Source of the DNA: CAYSPT01 sp964432985
GTDB lineage: Bacteria; Muiribacteriota; CAYSPT01
Reading direction: 5' to 3'
Assembly: GCA_964432985.1 (NCBI GenBank)
Contig: CAYSPT010000097.1
Location: 1-14,287, forward strand
DNA: 14,287 nucleotides
Made by a program: the position numbers and the translations under genes. Below are positions 6,299-13,468 of this stretch, piece after piece (positions within the stretch are counted from its first letter, which is position 1; each line of letters begins with the position of its first letter). The notes beneath the pieces are model-generated. The model ran no database searches and was not told the origin of the DNA. It saw only the letters and a list, made by a program, of their open reading frames with translations.

Positions 6299-8162
6299 AA
6301 AAGAAGTGGTCGTTCAAGGAGAAAACCTGGAAGAAGCTCTGAAACGAGGCGCCATCAAGCTGGGTGTCACTCCAGAAGATCTCTCCCATGAAATCCTGGT
6401 TGAAGGCCGCAAAGGGCTGTTTGGCGCTAAAGGCCGCCCTTTTGAAGTCAAGGTTTATGTCAGTTCGGGACACAAAGAGGAATCCTCCGACCTAAAGTAC
6501 GATAAGCTCCTGGAAGAAATTGCCGATCACGATCACGACCTGGCCGATGCCGGTGTTGGCGCTGACGGGTACTGCACGGTGGAGATCAACGACGACGGAG
6601 TATTTCTCACCGTCTCCGATCCCGTCGGAACCGGCCAAAAACTGTCCCTTGAGCAAGCTTCCACTTCCATAGAGAGCCAGGGAATTCAAAATGTTGACTG
6701 GGAAGAGGTCGAGCGCGCCTGTGAACTGGCCCATGGCGTTCCGGTCAAGATTGCCGAGTACGACCCGATTCTCTACCGGGAAGCCCAGATTCTCATCGAC
6801 CTGTCCCCCGACGATATGAAGGCATACCTGACACTGTCCGCACCCCAGGGTGGCAGAGTGCCTGATTATGATCGGGTGGTACAGGCCCTTCATGAAGCGG
6901 GGGTCGTTGTCGGTATCGACGAAGAAGCATTGCGGCTCATGCTCAGTACGAGCACATTAAATGAAAAGACCACCGTGGCGGAAGGTATCCAGCCCACCAC
7001 GGGAAAGGACGCCGAGATCAAACAGCGGTTTCGGAATATCCGTGGCCGGCAGACTCCGGATGAAGATGAGGAGGAGGGCGGCCGGGTCGATTTCAAAAGC
7101 CTGCATATAGTCCAGAATGTTACCAAAGGAGAGCCCCTGGCGGAGAAAATCCCTGCTGTCCTGGGGGAAAAAGGAAGAACAGTCACCGGGAGAGAGATCA
7201 AAGCCGTGATGGGGCGGGATATTGAGTTGACGGGCGGCCAAAACACCAGGGTCTCGGAAGACGGACTGCTTCTCACCTCCACCATAGACGGCCACGTGGC
7301 GTTTACCGGCAAGGTTCCCCTGGTCTTAGCGGTGTTTGACGTCAAGGGGGACGTTGATTATTCGGTGGGAAATATAGATTTCATCGGTGATATCAGGATC
7401 AAGGGGAGTGTTTTTGACGATTTCACGGTCAAAGCCAAAGGCTCAATTTACGTCGGGGGAAGTGTCCAGTCGGCGATTCTGGAAGCCACTGGCAGCGTGG
7501 TTGTCAAAGGCGGCGTAATCGGCAAGGGCAGGGGACTGGTTAAAGCCGACGAGGATATCGTGGCCCATTTCGCAGACGATGCCATATTGGATGCCCGAAG
7601 GGATGTGATCGTCCACAATGAGATCATGCACTCCCAGGTAATGGCCGGGGAAAAGGTGGAAGTCACCGGCAAGAAAGCGGTAATCGTCGGGGGAAAAGTA
7701 ATGGCCGGTACCAGTATCGAATCGAAGTCTATCGGTTCCATTGCCGATGTGAAGACTGAGGTGCACGTGGGAGTCGATCCCCGGTTGATTCAGGAATACA
7801 ACAAGTTGGATTCTGATCTGGGCAAATACGAAAAATCCATCGTCGAAATCGAGCATTCCATCAATATCATGACGGAAAAACAGGAAGTCGGTAAACTCCC
7901 GCCCGAAAAAATTCAGCTTCTCCAGGAGTGGCTCACCAAACGAAAGCAGATCAAGGAGCTCATCGAGGATCTCATCCAGCGGCTTGGTGACCTGGAGCAC
8001 CGGGCCACCTTGAGCCGGGGTGGGCTGGTAAAAGTGTCCAAGGTCCTGTTCCCGGGAACGGTTGTGCATATCAGGACGGCGTACAAGAAAATTACGGAAG
8101 AGATACGGTTCACCACGCTTTCCTATGACCAGGGTGAGATCAGAATCGGACCGTATGCGTAA
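6291..8162 (+). CDS. fapA: Jag_N-FapA (DUF342) family protein
   Basis: Encodes 623 residues with no signal peptide or membrane segment, so cytoplasmic. Residues 4-57 form a Jag_N domain (VVVQGENLEEALKRG..., with the KGLFGAKGRP signature at 41-50), as at the N-terminus of the SpoIIIJ-associated RNA-binding protein Jag; the KH and R3H parts of Jag are absent. A linker with an acidic patch (DEDEEEGG, 258-264) precedes the FapA/DUF342 core: GEPLAEKIPAVLGEKGRTVTG (280-300), then glycine-spaced strands at about 350-485 suggesting a beta-helix. A coiled coil follows (about 498-570, heptad-like with many K/E), then a short beta-rich C-terminus ending EIRIGPYA. FapA-type proteins are linked to flagellar assembly in some bacteria, but the molecular role is unclear and no flagellar gene is visible here. 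GTG start with the AGGAGGG noted separately. It may be read from the tct promoter or from a promoter hidden in the gap. Confidence 0.88.
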   Translation: MARKEVVVQGENLEEALKRGAIKLGVTPEDLSHEILVEGRKGLFGAKGRPFEVKVYVSSGHKEESSDLKYDKLLEEIADHDHDLADAGVGADGYCTVEINDDGVFLTVSDPVGTGQKLSLEQASTSIESQGIQNVDWEEVERACELAHGVPVKIAEYDPILYREAQILIDLSPDDMKAYLTLSAPQGGRVPDYDRVVQALHEAGVVVGIDEEALRLMLSTSTLNEKTTVAEGIQPTTGKDAEIKQRFRNIRGRQTPDEDEEEGGRVDFKSLHIVQNVTKGEPLAEKIPAVLGEKGRTVTGREIKAVMGRDIELTGGQNTRVSEDGLLLTSTIDGHVAFTGKVPLVLAVFDVKGDVDYSVGNIDFIGDIRIKGSVFDDFTVKAKGSIYVGGSVQSAILEATGSVVVKGGVIGKGRGLVKADEDIVAHFADDAILDARRDVIVHNEIMHSQVMAGEKVEVTGKKAVIVGGKVMAGTSIESKSIGSIADVKTEVHVGVDPRLIQEYNKLDSDLGKYEKSIVEIEHSINIMTEKQEVGKLPPEKIQLLQEWLTKRKQIKELIEDLIQRLGDLEHRATLSRGGLVKVSKVLFPGTVVHIRTAYKKITEEIRFTTLSYDQGEIRIGPYA

Positions 8163-8194
8163 AACCGTTAATTCTGGCTGAATCTCTGTTTTTG

Positions 8195-8224
8195 TTGACA
8201 ACTCACCGGGTAATGGTACACAAT
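8195..8224 (+). promoter_or_regulatory. Candidate promoter for the HTH/PBP-like regulator, possibly leaderless
   Basis: A perfect TTGACA (8195-8200) with an 18-bp spacer to CACAAT (8219-8224, 4/6) puts the transcription start near 8231, two bases before the ATG at 8233. No Shine-Dalgarno is seen before this ATG, so the message may be leaderless. The -35 is strong, the -10 weak, as in activated or regulated promoters. Confidence 0.5.
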
Positions 8225-8232
8225 GAATTACC
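8209..8232. promoter_or_regulatory. Inverted repeat over the regulator's -10 and start (candidate operator)
   Basis: GGTAAT (8209-8214) and ATTACC (8227-8232) are perfect 6-bp inverted arms with a 12-bp spacer. They enclose the candidate -10, and the right arm ends at the base before the ATG. This placement fits autorepression by the encoded HTH protein; it is an inference from position and symmetry. Confidence 0.45.
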
Positions 8233-9111
8233 ATGCAGGAACTACTGACTACAAAGGAATTGGCCGAGTTTTTACGTCTGAATGAGAAGAAGGTGTATCA
8301 ACTCATACGTGATGTGGGCATCCCCCACGTCAAGATTACCGGCAAGTGGCTGTTTCCCCGGAGTCATATAGAACGATGGATTGACGAACAGGTTCAGCGG
8401 GAGAACGATTTCAGTATCGCCGGCAGTGACGATATTCTAATGGCGCGTTTGCTGGCTCATTACTCCCGTGAGATGTTCCCGCAGTCCCTGACATGCTATT
8501 CACCCATCGGCAGCCTCAAGGGTATCCAGGCCCTGGCAATGCGCAAATGCCAGGCATGCTGCGTGCACCTGCTGGATCTGGAAACGGGTACCTACAATCT
8601 TCCTTTTCTGAGGCGCCATCTTTCTAAACAAGACTATATCGTCGTCAACCTGTGGTACCGAAACCAGGGGCTCATTGTAAAAAGAAATAACCCGCTGGGA
8701 ATCAAAGTAATCAGTCACCTGGCGACAAAGAACATTCGTTTTGTAAACCGCAACGAAGGATCGGGAACACGGGTGCTGCTCGAGTTTCTCTTGCAGGAAG
8801 AGAGTCTGGATTCCGCTGAAATCAACGGATTTGACTCCGTTGTAGACAGCCATACGGAGGTAGTACAGAAGATCCTTTATGACGAAGCAGACGCAGGTAT
8901 GGGAATCGAGTACACAACTCACCACCTGCCCGTGGATTTTATCCCCCTGCAGGAAGAACAGTTCGATCTGGTGATTCCCAGCGAAATCTGGCCGACAAAG
9001 GTCATCCAGGATTTCATCGGGCACATCAATCCGGCGGAGATTCACGGGCTTTTCCCGCATCTTCCGGGTTATGACCTTCGTGACACTGGAAAGGTGATTT
9101 TCGAGAGTTGA
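8233..9111 (+). CDS. One-component regulator: excisionase-type HTH plus PBP-like ligand domain
   Basis: Encodes 292 residues. The N-terminus (about 3-51: LLTTKELAEFLRLNEKKVYQLIRDVGIPHVKITGKWLFPRSHIERWI) is a MerR/excisionase-type winged helix (HTH_17). Residues about 75-275 form a periplasmic-binding-protein-like domain without a signal peptide, so it is a cytoplasmic ligand sensor; the motif FVNRNEGSGTRVLLEFLL (170-187) is the hallmark of the molybdate-binding-protein-like PBP_like family (PF12727). ADAGMGIEY (219-227) is also typical. Such proteins are thought to sense an oxyanion or small metabolite; the ligand is not predictable here. A cysteine group, CQACC at 106-110, is present. The ATG has no Shine-Dalgarno but sits on a promoter and palindrome. 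Its TGA overlaps the TTG of the next gene, implying translational coupling. No molybdate transport gene is visible. Confidence 0.87.
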   Translation: MQELLTTKELAEFLRLNEKKVYQLIRDVGIPHVKITGKWLFPRSHIERWIDEQVQRENDFSIAGSDDILMARLLAHYSREMFPQSLTCYSPIGSLKGIQALAMRKCQACCVHLLDLETGTYNLPFLRRHLSKQDYIVVNLWYRNQGLIVKRNNPLGIKVISHLATKNIRFVNRNEGSGTRVLLEFLLQEESLDSAEINGFDSVVDSHTEVVQKILYDEADAGMGIEYTTHHLPVDFIPLQEEQFDLVIPSEIWPTKVIQDFIGHINPAEIHGLFPHLPGYDLRDTGKVIFES

Positions 9112-10997
9112 CAGACGACAAGAATTTTTCCAGCACTTCGTCTCCGGGAAATTCCGGAAACCCGCTTGCCCGTTTCAGCACCATGCTGCTCGGCTCATCC
9201 GAAATGAGAAAACAACTTGAAGCCCTGTCTTTTTTTACCGGGAGAAAAGATTCTACAAGTATTGCCACCCTGGTTTCTGCTCTTCAGTCACCGGTGGTAG
9301 CCGTCAAACCTCAGATAATTACTCACCTTAGCATGATAGGCAGCGACTCTATATTTGACGCTTTGAATGATAGTCTCGACAAAGGAGATGCACAGTTCCG
9401 GTCTTCTTTGTACGCGGCGTTTTCAGAAGCCAACCTGGGAGATTATTACCTTTCGAAGATCGAAATAATGCGGCGTCAGCCTGCTTGTTACTCTCATCTG
9501 AAAAAGATCATCAATTTCTTAGGCAAACTCGGTGCCCAGGAAATGATGGAACCCGTCGGGCATCTTGTCTTCATGGAAGACGAGATCATCGGTCTGGCCC
9601 TGATCGAGGCTCTCGAAGCCCTGGATAACGCCAGGTGTCTGACGTTTCTACTGGCCGCTGTCAGGCTCTACAGTTCCATCGTAGCAGAACGCGCCCTGGA
9701 CCTTATCCAGCGTTTCAACGACAAAAATGCGATCCTACCGCTTGTTACCATGCTCGATGAACTTTCAGAAACCACTGCCGCCCGGGTAGTGGATGTTCTT
9801 ATGGGATTCGACCAGGATGAGGTGTACACCATAATCTGCTCTAACCTGGATGTTGAAAATGAAAAGTTGATTGGGAACGCTTTAATGTACCTGGAAACGG
9901 TGGGTAACATACCGAAAGCCAGGAGACTCCGGGAGCAGGTCGCCGCCGAATCGGAGCGTACCGGGGTAGAAATCAAAGCAGTGGTGGAGGCTGTGCCGTT
10001 ATCTGTGGATGTAAAGAACATCGGCGATATCGTTATAATGACCTTGAAGGGAATGCTGGACCGGGAGAACCTGCCGCGGCTCAAACGCGTTCTGGAGGTA
10101 ATATGCACTCACGGAGAGACCAAGGTAGTGCTCGTGTGCACGAGCCTGCAAACGCTTGACAGCTGGGGTATCGCCTACTTGCACGACCACGATACCAAGC
10201 TGCGCAAAATGATGGGCGGTATCAAATATGTCGACCTAACGTGTATTCAGGACTCGATGATTCAGTCACACATGCCCGACGCCGAGATCTACGAGCGTCT
10301 TCCGGCGGCGGTAAGCTCCTTTTCGGTGGAGCGTTCCACCAGCTATGTCATGGTGGGTGAAGATCTGTTCAGGGATGGGACCCAGATCGAAGTGACCTGC
10401 TGGTTCGAGGGAGAGGAAAAGACCAGAACAACTGCCATAGAGGATATAGAATCCGGCCGGATGCGTCTCTCGTGGCAGGTTTTCGATCAGCTTGACCTGT
10501 TTCGTACCCACGTAAACGACAAGGTTAAGCTGGTGTATGTGAAAGACAACAACGTGCTGTCCGCCCAGAGCAAAGTTGCCAGTCAGGAACGCTCGCCTAT
10601 CCCCTTTATAAACGTGCTGTGTCCACGGGTTATGCATATCGTCGAACGACGAAAAGAAGTACGGATTAAAACTCATTTCAAAGTGGATTTCCACGGTCTC
10701 GACGCCCAGGGAACAGTGTCTAAAACTCCTTGCCCGGGATTCTGCCTGGACATCAACGCCGGCGGAATCCTCTTTCTGGCACCGGTCATGCTCTCCGTTT
10801 CCTCCTTTGGTATTCTCAGGTTTCCATCCTCGGAGATCAACCTGGGACCGGTTCTGGGGCAGATCGTACGAAGAAACGAAAGGATCGAGCGGGACCGTAT
10901 GTTTTACGAACACGGGATAAACTTTGCCAAGATACTGGACGCTGACCGCTCAAAGATCAAGCAGTATGTTTTCGAGAAGATTTCCGCCGGGATATGA
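9108..10997 (+). CDS. HEAT-like repeat, STAS and PilZ domain protein (putative c-di-GMP effector)
   Basis: Encodes 629 residues, no signal peptide or membrane segment, so cytoplasmic. Residues about 50-280 are helical pairs resembling HEAT repeats (for example IATLVSALQSPVVAVKPQIITHLSMIGSD). Residues about 300-400 form a STAS domain, with LDSWG at 350-354 matching the conserved D-S-x-G site where anti-sigma antagonists carry a phosphorylatable serine (S352). Residues 425-510 look like a YcgR-type N-terminal barrel, and 511-625 a PilZ domain: ERRKEVR (513-519) supplies the RxxxR motif and DINAGG (548-553) stands for (D/N)xSxxG with Asn replacing Ser. The last part (GQIVRR, HGINFAKI) is typical of PilZ. 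The start is TTG 9108, overlapping the upstream TGA by four bases, with AAGGTGA at 9091-9097 as ribosome site. pheA follows 36 bases downstream if ATG 11034 is its start. The role is inferred from domains: c-di-GMP-dependent output through a STAS partner switch or a scaffold. Confidence 0.85.
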   Translation: MTDDKNFSSTSSPGNSGNPLARFSTMLLGSSEMRKQLEALSFFTGRKDSTSIATLVSALQSPVVAVKPQIITHLSMIGSDSIFDALNDSLDKGDAQFRSSLYAAFSEANLGDYYLSKIEIMRRQPACYSHLKKIINFLGKLGAQEMMEPVGHLVFMEDEIIGLALIEALEALDNARCLTFLLAAVRLYSSIVAERALDLIQRFNDKNAILPLVTMLDELSETTAARVVDVLMGFDQDEVYTIICSNLDVENEKLIGNALMYLETVGNIPKARRLREQVAAESERTGVEIKAVVEAVPLSVDVKNIGDIVIMTLKGMLDRENLPRLKRVLEVICTHGETKVVLVCTSLQTLDSWGIAYLHDHDTKLRKMMGGIKYVDLTCIQDSMIQSHMPDAEIYERLPAAVSSFSVERSTSYVMVGEDLFRDGTQIEVTCWFEGEEKTRTTAIEDIESGRMRLSWQVFDQLDLFRTHVNDKVKLVYVKDNNVLSAQSKVASQERSPIPFINVLCPRVMHIVERRKEVRIKTHFKVDFHGLDAQGTVSKTPCPGFCLDINAGGILFLAPVMLSVSSFGILRFPSSEINLGPVLGQIVRRNERIERDRMFYEHGINFAKILDADRSKIKQYVFEKISAGI

Positions 10998-11014
10998 TCG
11001 TTTAAACAATGAAT

Positions 11015-11019
11015 GGAGG
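11015..11019 (+). promoter_or_regulatory. Shine-Dalgarno used to choose the pheA start
   Basis: GGAGG lies 14 nt before ATG 11034, a long but usable spacing. The upstream in-frame ATG 11013 has no ribosome site before it and overlaps this GGAGG. This favours 11034 without proving it. Confidence 0.45.
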
Positions 11020-11033
11020 CTCACGCGGTTTTA

Positions 11034-12026
11034 ATGGATAATGCATCTGCCGGAATCACGATAGCTACCCTTGGACCCCGTGGTACTTTCAGCCATGAAG
11101 CGGCACTTATCTATAACCAGGAGTCGTCCATAGTATTTAAGCGGACGATATTCGACTGCTTTGAAGCCGTTGTCAACGGTTCCGTGGATCTAACGGTGGT
11201 GCCGATTGAAAACTCGGTCTCTGGTGGACTGGGAGAAACATATGACTGCCTGCTTCGATTCGAGTCCTGCATAATCGGTGAGCTGCTGATTGCCATTTCG
11301 CATAACCTGGTCGCACAGAAAGAAATTCCCCTGGACGCTGTTACAAAGGTATTTGCCCATCCTCAAACGTATGCCCAGTGCGAAAACACCATCCGCTCGA
11401 AGCTGAACGGTCCCGAGATCATCAACACCAGCAGCAACGCCGCTTCTGCCCACCAGGTTAAAAAGGCCGGGGCCTCAACGGCGGCCATTGTATCGGCGCT
11501 GGCCGTGCGCCTGTACGACCTGTACGTCCTGGAGACAGACATACAGGACAATGAGTTCAATACCACCAGGTTCGTGGCGGTAGCCGGATCCGCAGCCATG
11601 GCGGGATTACACGATGACTGTCACCAAAGAGGCGACTATCACCAAAGAGGCGACTGTCACCAAAGAGGCGACTATCACCAAAGTGGCGACTGTCACCAAG
11701 GTGATAACGATCACTGCAGTGATAATGATCACAACAATGTTGAAGATCACTACAATGACAATGAATCGTTTCGAACCAGTATCATCGTCGTGCCCCCTCC
11801 GGAGGACAAGCCCGGCATTCTCCACTCGCTGACGGCTTCCCTGGCAGCCTGGGACATCAACATGTCCAAGATCGTGTCACGGCCCGCCAAGGGAAAGCTC
11901 GGGGACTACGTGTTCTATGTCGATTTCCACGGTCACCGGGACCACGCCAAGGTCCAAAAAGCCCTGAAGGATATCGAAAAATGTTTCGGCCTGAAGGTGC
12001 TGGGATCATACAGGAGAGTTTTTTAG
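11034..12026 (+). CDS. pheA: Prephenate dehydratase with a repeat-rich insertion before its ACT domain
   Basis: Monofunctional enzyme converting prephenate to phenylpyruvate in phenylalanine synthesis; no chorismate mutase domain. Encodes 330 residues (337 from ATG 11013) against about 275-290 usual. The catalytic domain begins TIATLGPRGTFSHEAAL and includes VVPIENSVSGGLGETYDCL and TTRF (177-180), holding the catalytic Thr and Arg. The C-terminal ACT domain starts near 246 with TSIIVVPPPEDKPGILHSL. Between them lies an insertion of about 50 residues (193-244): hexapeptides D(C/Y)HQ(R/S)G in tandem, then an N/D/H-rich stretch, rich in His, Asp, Cys and Tyr. It explains the extra length. In the ACT domain the phenylalanine-binding ESRP motif reads VSRP (281-284), losing the Glu. 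It is probably the last gene of the regulator-PilZ operon. Identity is certain; the meaning of the insertion is unknown. Confidence 0.96.
   Translation: MDNASAGITIATLGPRGTFSHEAALIYNQESSIVFKRTIFDCFEAVVNGSVDLTVVPIENSVSGGLGETYDCLLRFESCIIGELLIAISHNLVAQKEIPLDAVTKVFAHPQTYAQCENTIRSKLNGPEIINTSSNAASAHQVKKAGASTAAIVSALAVRLYDLYVLETDIQDNEFNTTRFVAVAGSAAMAGLHDDCHQRGDYHQRGDCHQRGDYHQSGDCHQGDNDHCSDNDHNNVEDHYNDNESFRTSIIVVPPPEDKPGILHSLTASLAAWDINMSKIVSRPAKGKLGDYVFYVDFHGHRDHAKVQKALKDIEKCFGLKVLGSYRRVF
11616..11705 (+). repeat. 18-bp in-frame tandem repeat inside pheA
   Basis: Four complete 18-bp units (11616-11633, 11634-11651, 11652-11669, 11670-11687) and a fifth, partly decayed one (11688-11705). Odd units encode DCHQRG (unit 5 ends GD), even ones DYHQ(R/S)G, so TGT and TAT alternate and the higher-order period is 36 bp. 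The following bases to about 11763 encode a looser D/N/H-rich sequence that may be older decayed copies. Multiples of three keep the reading frame whatever the copy number. Confidence 0.95.
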
Positions 12027-12055
12027 GAGTTCATAGACCGCGTGCACATGGGATA

Positions 12056-12085
12056 TTGCGTCTGAAACAGTCAGTGCAGTATAGT
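12056..12085 (+). promoter_or_regulatory. Candidate promoter for the nucleoside transporter gene
   Basis: TTGCGT (12056-12061, 3/6) is followed by an 18-bp spacer and TATAGT (12080-12085, 5/6). The transcription start would be near 12092, about 30 nt before the ATG at 12124. No intrinsic terminator is visible between pheA and this promoter. Confidence 0.5.
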
Positions 12086-12102
12086 AGTGCCGTCAACTAT
12101 AC
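12079..12102. promoter_or_regulatory. 7-bp palindrome overlapping the transporter -10 (candidate operator)
   Basis: GTATAGT (12079-12085) and ACTATAC (12096-12102) are perfect inverted arms with a 10-bp spacer. The left arm contains the whole candidate -10 and the predicted start point lies in the spacer, as expected for a repressor site. A further AGT (12073-12075) and ACT (12103-12105) could extend the symmetry across a 3-nt bulge. The cognate regulator is not identifiable. Confidence 0.5.
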
Positions 12103-12107
12103 ACTTT

Positions 12108-12114
12108 GGGAGGA
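12108..12114 (+). promoter_or_regulatory. Shine-Dalgarno fixing the nucleoside transporter start
   Basis: GGGAGGA lies 9 nt before ATG 12124. The longer in-frame option, TTG 12106, would place this ribosome site inside its own coding sequence and has none upstream, so ATG 12124 is preferred. Confidence 0.85.
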
Positions 12115-12123
12115 ACACACACA

Positions 12124-13455
12124 ATGCAAAACGTTATTGCCATTCTGGGTCTTCTAATGATGATGGGAATTGCCTGGCTGTTGTCCGTCAAAAGAAAAGC
12201 CGTCAGCTTGAGGATCATCCTTTGGGGGACGGGCCTGCAGTTTCTGTTTGCTTTTATCATCTTGCCAAACAGCCCTTTCAATAAGATCATAAAGAGCATA
12301 TACAAGACGGACAAGGCGCCGGGGGAGATCGCTTTTGCGGCCATCAACGATGTGATCGTGAAGCTGTTGAGTTTCACCGAGGAAGGGGCCAGTTTCGTGT
12401 TCGGCAACCTGGTACGGCAGCAGGTGCCGGTAGGAAGTATCGATCCCGCCACCAACCAGTTCGTCCAGTCCGGGAATATGCTGGCCAATACCGGGTCCTA
12501 CTTCGCCTTCAACGTGCTGCCCACCATCATCTTCTTTTCCGGTTTCATGGCTGTCCTTTACTATATGGGAGTCATGCAGAAGATCGTTCTGGTCATGGCC
12601 AAGTTTATGACCTGGACCATGAAGACCAGCGGTGCCGAAAGTCTCTCGGCCGCGGCCAACATCTTCGTGGGGCAGACCGAGGCCCCACTGGTGGTGAAGC
12701 CTTATGTGGAGAAAATGACCTTGTCCGAGCTCATGGCCGTAATGACCGGCGGAATGGCCACCGTGGCCGGCGGTGTCATGGCGGCCTACGTGGGGATGTT
12801 ACACCTGCATTTTCCTTCCATTGCCGGCCACCTCATGGCGGCCAGCATCATGTCGGCCCCGGCAGCCCTGGTCATGGCCAAGATCCTGGTGCCTGAGACA
12901 GAGAAGCCGCTCACCGCCGGTAAGGTAGAGCTCAAGGTGGAGAAGATGGACACGAATATTATCGACGCTCTGGCCCGGGGGGCCAGCGAAGGGCTGTTTC
13001 TGGCACTCAATGTGGGGGCCATGCTCATCGCCTTCCTGGCTATCATCGCGCTTTTGAACTTTATTGTGTTTACGGTTTCCGGGATCACCGTGCAGGAGCT
13101 TTTCGGCTACGTGTGCGCTCCTCTGGCATTCATGATGGGAGTCCCCTGGAAAGACTGCACCATAATTGGCACCCTGCTGGGAGAAAAGGTTGTGCTTAAC
13201 GAGTTCGTGGCTTACCTGCACCTGGCCAACATCCTGAACGCCAAGGAGGTCATCCTCTCGGAGCGCTCCATCGTCATCGCCACGTATGCCCTGTGCGGTT
13301 TCGCAAACTTCGGGTCTATAGGCATCCAGCTCGGCGGTATCGGCGGTATCGCGCCCAGCCGGCGCGGTGATCTGGCCAAGCTGGGCCTGCGCTCGGTACT
13401 GGCTGGCTCCTTCGCCGCTTTCATGACGGGCATCATCGCAGGAATCTTCATGTAG
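12124..13455 (+). CDS. nupC: Concentrative nucleoside transporter (CNT/NupC family)
   Basis: A 443-residue inner-membrane symporter importing nucleosides with a sodium or proton gradient. N-terminal membrane helices (VIAILGLLMMMGIAWLL; IILWGTGLQFLFAFIIL) are followed by the gate region and the signature motifs: VGQTEAPLVVKPYV (182-195), whose Gln-Thr-Glu bind the base; TVAGGVMAAYVG (213-224); GEKVVLNEFVAYL (353-365), with the ribose-binding Asn-Glu; and CGFANFGSIGIQLGG (391-405). Full length for bacterial CNT proteins, about 400-420. Residues 96-127 form a hydrophilic stretch between gate helices (VRQQVPVGSIDPATNQFVQ), also present in many CNTs. It has its own candidate promoter and palindrome, 97 bp after pheA, so it is probably an independent unit for nucleoside salvage. 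It ends 13 bp from the convergent minus-strand gene. Substrate range cannot be told from sequence. Confidence 0.95.
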   Translation: MQNVIAILGLLMMMGIAWLLSVKRKAVSLRIILWGTGLQFLFAFIILPNSPFNKIIKSIYKTDKAPGEIAFAAINDVIVKLLSFTEEGASFVFGNLVRQQVPVGSIDPATNQFVQSGNMLANTGSYFAFNVLPTIIFFSGFMAVLYYMGVMQKIVLVMAKFMTWTMKTSGAESLSAAANIFVGQTEAPLVVKPYVEKMTLSELMAVMTGGMATVAGGVMAAYVGMLHLHFPSIAGHLMAASIMSAPAALVMAKILVPETEKPLTAGKVELKVEKMDTNIIDALARGASEGLFLALNVGAMLIAFLAIIALLNFIVFTVSGITVQELFGYVCAPLAFMMGVPWKDCTIIGTLLGEKVVLNEFVAYLHLANILNAKEVILSERSIVIATYALCGFANFGSIGIQLGGIGGIAPSRRGDLAKLGLRSVLAGSFAAFMTGIIAGIFM

Positions 13456-13468
13456 CGGGGCAGGTCCC

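Noticed and set aside
7443..8234. 263-codon open frame on the minus strand
   Set aside because: It lies opposite the FapA core and coiled coil; the composition has no recognisable domain and the plus-strand gene explains the region.
11607..11832. Thr/Val-rich open frames on both strands over the pheA repeat
   Set aside because: They are other-frame readings of the 18-bp repeat; the pheA frame joins the catalytic and ACT domains without interruption.
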